Below are positions 60,384 to 64,000 of a stretch of DNA of 64,000 nucleotides, one piece after another. The stretch covers positions 7,433,415 to 7,497,414 of the forward strand of contig NZ_CP075691.1 of the NCBI RefSeq assembly GCF_020026305.1. Direction: 5' to 3'. The notes under the pieces are model-generated. The model made no database searches, was not told the origin of the DNA, and was given only the letters and a program-made list of their open reading frames with translations. Within the stretch, counting starts at the first letter, position 1. Every line of letters begins with the position of its first letter. The DNA comes from Streptomyces sp. 135. Its GTDB lineage: Bacteria; Actinomycetota; Actinomycetes; Streptomycetales; Streptomycetaceae. Both the position numbers and the translations under genes were made by a program.

Positions 60384-62114
60384 GTGGCGCTGCGCGTCCA
60401 CCGCACCCTCGGCGCGCACCGCCGCCGCGAGGCCGAACTCACCGCGCTGTTCGACACCGCCGGCGACCTCGCCGCGCTGCGCGACGCCGACGCGGTGCTG
60501 CGGGCCATCGTGCGCCGCGCCAAACTGCTCCTGGGCACGGACGTCACGTACCTCTCGCTCAACGACGAGGCCGCCGGCGACACCTACATGAGGGTGACCG
60601 ACGGGAGCGTCGCCGCGGCCTTCCAGCAGCTCCGGCTCGGCATGGGCGAGGGCCTCGGCGGCCTCGTCGCCCAGACCGCCCGCCCCTACGTCACCGGCGA
60701 CTACCAGCACGACCCCCGCTTCCACCACACCGACGCCATCGACAGCGCCGTCCGCCAGGAGGGCCTGCGGGCCATCCTCGGCGTCCCCCTGCGGCTCGGC
60801 TCCCGCGTCATCGGGGTGCTGTACGCCGCCGACCGCGCCGCCCGCGCATTCGCGACGGAGGAGATCGTGCTGCTCTCCTCCCTCGCCGACCACGCCGCCA
60901 TCGCCATCGACGGGGCGCGCCTGCTCGAGGAGACGCGGGCCGCGCTCGTCGACCTCAACGCGGCCAACGAGACCATCCGCGCCCACAGCCAGGCCATGCG
61001 CCGCGCCGAACAGGCCCACGACCAGCTCACCGACCTCGTCCTCGGCGGCGGCGGCGCGGGCGACGTGGCCGACGGCATCGCCGCCCTCCTCGACGGAGGC
61101 GTCCTCATCCATGACGCGGACGGCGTCGAACTGGCCCGCACCGCGGCCGAGCCGCTGCCCCCGCCCGCCCAGGCCGTCGCCGCCTCACGCGCCAGCGGAC
61201 ACGCGGTCCCGCAGGACGGCACCTGGGTCTGCGCGGTCCTCGCCGGCCCCGAACTCCTCGGCAGCATCGCCCTGACCGGGCGCGCCGAACTCGCCGACGC
61301 CGACCGGCGGCTGTTCGAGCGCGCGAGTGTCGTCACCGCGCTGCTCCTGCTGCTGCGCCGGTCCGTGGCCGAGACCGAGGACCGGGTGCGCGGCGAGCTC
61401 CTGAACGACCTGCTGTCCACCACCGGTGACCCGGTCAGCCTGGCGAGCCGGGCCCGTCGCCTCGGCGTACGACTCGACAGCGCGCACGGGGTGTTCGCCG
61501 CCCACAGCGAGAGCGCGCCACGGCAGCGGCTGCTCGCCGCGGCGCACCGCATCGCGCGTGCGCACAGCGGCCTGGCGGGGCTCCACCACGACGGCGTGGT
61601 GCTCGTGACCCCCACGGGCGCGCCGGGCGAAGACGCCCGCACCCTCGCCGCCGAGCTGGGCCAGGTCGTGGGCGCCCCGGTCACGGTCGGCGCCGCCGGG
61701 CCCGCGGAGGATCCCGCCGGGCTGCCCGGCGCGCACGCCGAGGCGTTGCGGTGCCTGTCCGCTCTGCGGGCGCTTGGTCATGTCGGTCATGGCGCCGCCC
61801 TCGGCGACCTGGGCTTCGTCGGGCTGCTGATCGGCGGGCAGGCCGACCTCGGCGGCTATGTCCGGGCCACGATCGGGCCCGTCCTCGATTACGACGCCGA
61901 GCGCGGCACGGAGCTGGTGCGCACGCTGGAGGCGTATTTCGGGGAGGACCGGAGCCTTACGCGGGCCAAGGCGGTGCTGCATGTGCATGTGAATACGGTG
62001 GCGCAGCGGTTGGAGCGGGTGGGGAGGTTGCTCGGGGGTGACTGGAGCGGGCCCGCGCGGAGTCTGGAGGTGCAGCTTGCGTTGCGGCTGCACGGGTTGA
62101 CTCCGTCGGGGTGA
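60384..62114 (+). CDS. GAF-domain PucR-family regulator
   Basis: 576 residues from GTG 60384. The GAF sensor domain is at residues 25-175 (LLGTDVTYLSLNDEAAGD; GVPLRLGSRVIGVLYAADR), followed by a linker and the C-terminal PucR helix-turn-helix (TLEAYFGEDRSLTRAKAVLHVHVNTVAQRLERV in parts). Family-like sequence also extends upstream in another frame from ATG 60212 (AELRAGLRGLLDLLDRGAPA) to about 60345, where it joins this frame at PDDLAALDEATD. The full gene may therefore be 60212-62114 with a one-base frame break near 60341-60350. It is divergent from the LAL regulator. Confidence 0.82.
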   Translation: MALRVHRTLGAHRRREAELTALFDTAGDLAALRDADAVLRAIVRRAKLLLGTDVTYLSLNDEAAGDTYMRVTDGSVAAAFQQLRLGMGEGLGGLVAQTARPYVTGDYQHDPRFHHTDAIDSAVRQEGLRAILGVPLRLGSRVIGVLYAADRAARAFATEEIVLLSSLADHAAIAIDGARLLEETRAALVDLNAANETIRAHSQAMRRAEQAHDQLTDLVLGGGGAGDVADGIAALLDGGVLIHDADGVELARTAAEPLPPPAQAVAASRASGHAVPQDGTWVCAVLAGPELLGSIALTGRAELADADRRLFERASVVTALLLLLRRSVAETEDRVRGELLNDLLSTTGDPVSLASRARRLGVRLDSAHGVFAAHSESAPRQRLLAAAHRIARAHSGLAGLHHDGVVLVTPTGAPGEDARTLAAELGQVVGAPVTVGAAGPAEDPAGLPGAHAEALRCLSALRALGHVGHGAALGDLGFVGLLIGGQADLGGYVRATIGPVLDYDAERGTELVRTLEAYFGEDRSLTRAKAVLHVHVNTVAQRLERVGRLLGGDWSGPARSLEVQLALRLHGLTPSG

Positions 62115-62197
62115 GGGGGTGCGCGGGGGTGGCCTTGGTTCGCGGTCGCGTCTGCCGGGGCGCGGTCTGCCGGCGGGCGCGGGTTGTTCGTGGTTGC

Positions 62198-62230
62198 TCG
62201 CGCGGTTCCCCGGGCCCCTTATGGGGCGCC
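62198..62230. repeat. Streptomycete intergenic hairpin repeat
   Basis: TCGCGCGGTTCCCCGGGCCCC, with its last bases pairing across TTAT to GGGGCGCC, resembles the abundant CGCGCAGTTCCCCGCGCCCC element of streptomycete intergenic regions. It sits between convergent genes, where it can act as a bidirectional terminator. The stop of the LysR remnant lies in its loop. Confidence 0.65.
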
Positions 62231-63072
62231 TGTGGTCAGGTGCTTGCGGAGGGCGGACAGGAGTGCTTGGGCCGCGGGGGTCGGCGGGCCGTCCGTGCGC
62301 CAGGTCAGGGCGATTCTGCCGCGTGGCCGTGGGTCGGTGATCGTCAGGGTGCGCAGGCCGAGCCCGGCGGTCATCTCCTCGGGCAGCGAGGGCAGCACCG
62401 CCACGCCGAGGCCGCGTGCGGCGAGCCGCGTGAGGACCTCGGGGGAGGCCGCCTCGAAGGCGATGCGCGGCCGGAAGCCCGCCTCGGCAGGCCTCGTCGA
62501 GGACCCCGCGCAGGCCGGTGCCGCGCGGGAGGCTGATCAGCGGACGGTCCGCGAGCCCGGCCAGCGGCACCTCCGTGCGGCCCTCGGGGAGCAGCAGCGG
62601 ATCGCCCGGAGCCACCACGGCGACCAGCGGCTCGTCGACCACCATGGCCAGGGAGACGCCCGGCGGCGGCTCGCTCGCCGTGAGGCCGAGCAGCGCGATG
62701 TCCAGCTCGCCCCGGCGCAGCGCGGCGAGCATCCGGTCGGACGCGTCCTCCCTGAGGGAGATCTCGACCTGGGGATGCGCGTCATGGAAGTCGGCGACCA
62801 CGGACACCACGTCGAACTCATGGGTGGCGGCGCCCGACACGAGCCCCAGCGTGACCTGGCCGCGCAACAGCCCCGCGTACTCGGCGGCCGTGGCGCGGGC
62901 CCCCTCGACGGCGGCGAGCGCGGCCCGCGCGTACGGCAGCACCGCCCGGCCCGCCTCCGTCGGCGTCACCGTCCTGCCCGAGCGGTCAAGCAGCCGGTGG
63001 CCCAACTCCCGTTCCAGGCGGCGGATCTGCGCGCTCACGCCGGGCTGCGCCAGATGCCACCGGCTGGACGGG
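62219..63072 (-). pseudogene. Decayed LysR-family regulator
   Basis: LysR sequence is recognisable from HLAQPGVSAQIRRLERELG (end of the DNA-binding helix, near 63060) through the substrate-binding domain. The first 20 or so residues of the HTH and any start codon are missing; the preceding sequence belongs to the promoter of the next gene. At about 62492 the frame breaks: LRGVLDEAC then continues in another frame as AGFRPRIAFEAASPEVL to the stop at 62219-62221. A 5' truncation and a frameshift together argue for a pseudogene. Confidence 0.72.
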
Positions 63073-63091
63073 CCTTGACCACCCTGGAGTC

Positions 63092-63558
63092 ATGGGGAGG
63101 ACGACAGAGAACGAGCGCCACATCCGCGCCGAGATCGCCGCCGAACGACGGGAACTCGCCGACGTCTTCGCCCCGAGTGGAGCCCGAGCCAGTGGGACAC
63201 CCCTCCCTCTGCGCGGGCTGGCGCGTACGCGAGGTCGTCGCCCATATGTCCCTCGGCTTCCGCCACTCGCTGCCGAGGACCCTCCTCGAAATCGTCACGG
63301 CGCGCGGCAGCCTGCACCGCATGACGGACCGCTGCGCCCCGCGCGGACGCCGCCGCGTTCCCGACCGCCGAACTCGTCGCGCACATCAGGGACAACGCAC
63401 GCCACCCCTGGACGCCCCCGGTCGGCGGCTACACGTCGGCGCTCGGCCACGACGTGGTGCACGGCCTCGCCGCGGAGCCTGCCCGGCGGCACCTGGCGGC
63501 CGAACGCGACGAGCAGGGTCGGCCCCGAAGGGGGTGCGAGCGGTACCTCCTGCGGTGA
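63092..63558 (+). pseudogene. Decayed maleylpyruvate-isomerase-family (mycothiol-dependent type) gene
   Basis: ATG 63092 begins a plausible N-terminus (HIRAEIAAERRELADVFA). Family sequence then moves to a second frame (HPSLCAGWRVREVVAHMSLGF, with the His used for metal binding) and a third (AFPTAELVAHIRDNARHPW; SALGHDVVHGLAAEPARRH), ending at the stop 63556-63558. At least two frame changes are needed, and the C-terminal half of the family domain is missing. The DinB/MDMPI assignment rests on these motifs. Confidence 0.62.
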
Positions 63559-63598
63559 ATGAGACGTATCCGGCGGCCAGTTGTCACAAACGGGCCTG

Positions 63599-63627
63599 TT
63601 GGATCCGTCATACATGCGACCTACTCT
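63599..63627 (+). promoter_or_regulatory. Housekeeping-type promoter of qcrB
   Basis: TTGGAT (63599-63604) and TACTCT (63622-63627) are 17 bases apart, ending 24 bases before the ATG. They match a principal-sigma promoter reasonably well. Confidence 0.5.
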
Positions 63628-63651
63628 GGTAGCCGCCTGAAGGGGAGTCGC

Positions 63652-64000
63652 ATGAGCGGAAGCATCGAGCGCACCGGGGCACGCGGGCGACCGGGCCGGT
63701 CCGGACGGCCCGGCAGGGGCGAGCGCGTCGCGGACTGGGCGGACGGACGGCTCGGCATCAACACCCTGGCCAAGAGCCAGATGCGCAAGATCTTTCCCGA
63801 CCACTGGTCGTTCATGTTCGGCGAGATCTGCCTCTACAGCTTCCTGATCCTGATCCTCACCGGCACCTACCTGACCCTCTTCTTCGAGCCGAGCATGGCC
63901 GAGGTCACCTACGACGGCCCCTACGTGCCGCTCAAGGGCCTCCAGGTGTCGAGGGCGTACGAATCCACGCTGGAGATCAGCCTTGAGGTCCGCGGCGGCC
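63652..64000 (+). CDS. qcrB: Cytochrome bc1 complex cytochrome b subunit (5' part)
   Basis: The first 116 codons of an actinobacterial QcrB; the gene runs off the window. The N-terminus has a basic Gly/Arg tail, then KIFPDHWSFMFGEICLYSFLILILTGTYL (read in parts), the start of the first transmembrane helix pair, and GGYxx-type sequence approaching. GGGGAG lies before ATG 63652. The usual upstream partners qcrC and qcrA are absent, so this is probably a stand-alone paralog rather than the main respiratory copy. Confidence 0.88.
   Translation, partial: MSGSIERTGARGRPGRSGRPGRGERVADWADGRLGINTLAKSQMRKIFPDHWSFMFGEICLYSFLILILTGTYLTLFFEPSMAEVTYDGPYVPLKGLQVSRAYESTLEISLEVRGG

Overview
This is a high-GC actinobacterial chromosome window and almost certainly Streptomyces. 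The evidence is near-total G/C at third codon positions, frequent GTG starts, GGAGG-type ribosome sites, a qcrB-type actinobacterial cytochrome b, a LAL/LuxR giant regulator, ROK- and PucR-type regulators, and a degenerate copy of a GC-rich hairpin repeat common in streptomycete intergenic DNA. Roughly 55 genes are visible. No phage, IS element, integrase, CRISPR array or replication origin was seen.

Layout. 1-13.2 kb: mixed housekeeping and catabolic genes (heme-oxygenase-like/Rieske pair, LysR with divergent SBF-type transporter, DUF4185 protein, LamG-sialidase, MarR with divergent quinone oxidoreductase, fdhD, an OFA-family transporter with its 44-residue small subunit, KAS III, thioesterase, GNAT). 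Two gene remnants meet back to back at about 8,756, marking an old deletion that removed the formate dehydrogenase genes. 13.3-24.7 kb: a ROK-controlled sugar locus (ABC importer, Gfo/Idh dehydrogenase, TIM-barrel isomerase, then a secreted sugar dehydrogenase with PKD domain and a ThuA/DUF1080 lipoprotein). The ROK gene and the secreted pair share a promoter motif. 24.8-33.8 kb: an ebo-type operon (myo-inositol-phosphate synthase, UbiA prenyltransferase, TIM barrel, EboA, TatD-like EboB, EboE, EboF phosphodiesterase, Tat-exported TIM barrel), largely translationally coupled by ATGA/GTGA overlaps. 34.2 kb: tRNA-Leu(GAG) with a strong terminator.

34.3-40.3 kb: a minus-strand trans-4-hydroxyproline catabolic operon (three-subunit D-hydroxyproline dehydrogenase, DapA-family deaminase, hydroxyproline epimerase, GntR/FCD regulator). 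43.0-45.4 kb: a secreted M9 collagenase. A near-identical motif lies at the GntR promoter, at the operon start and in the collagenase promoter, so collagen digestion and hydroxyproline use look like one regulon. 45.4-46.9 kb: a GH3 N-acetylhexosaminidase with a DasR-like operator.

47.2-55.7 kb: the best candidate for an undescribed system. A five-gene minus-strand operon (radical SAM/SPASM enzyme; a single protein fusing an alpha/beta-hydrolase to a DegT/DnrJ/EryC1 aminotransferase; a LuxC/GriC-like reductase; a LuxE/GriD-like adenylating enzyme; a PhyH-type dioxygenase) converges on a two-gene plus-strand operon (zinc dehydrogenase, Gfo/Idh dehydrogenase). Together they read as a small natural-product pathway that would activate a carboxylate, reduce it to an aldehyde, aminate it and then oxidise it. 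55.9-64 kb: Clp-N/HTH protein, LAL regulator, GAF-PucR regulator, two decayed genes and the 5' end of a stand-alone qcrB.

Several otherwise intact genes (EboC, an MFS transporter, the PucR regulator) and remnants carry single reading-frame breaks. These may be real or may be indel errors in the assembly.
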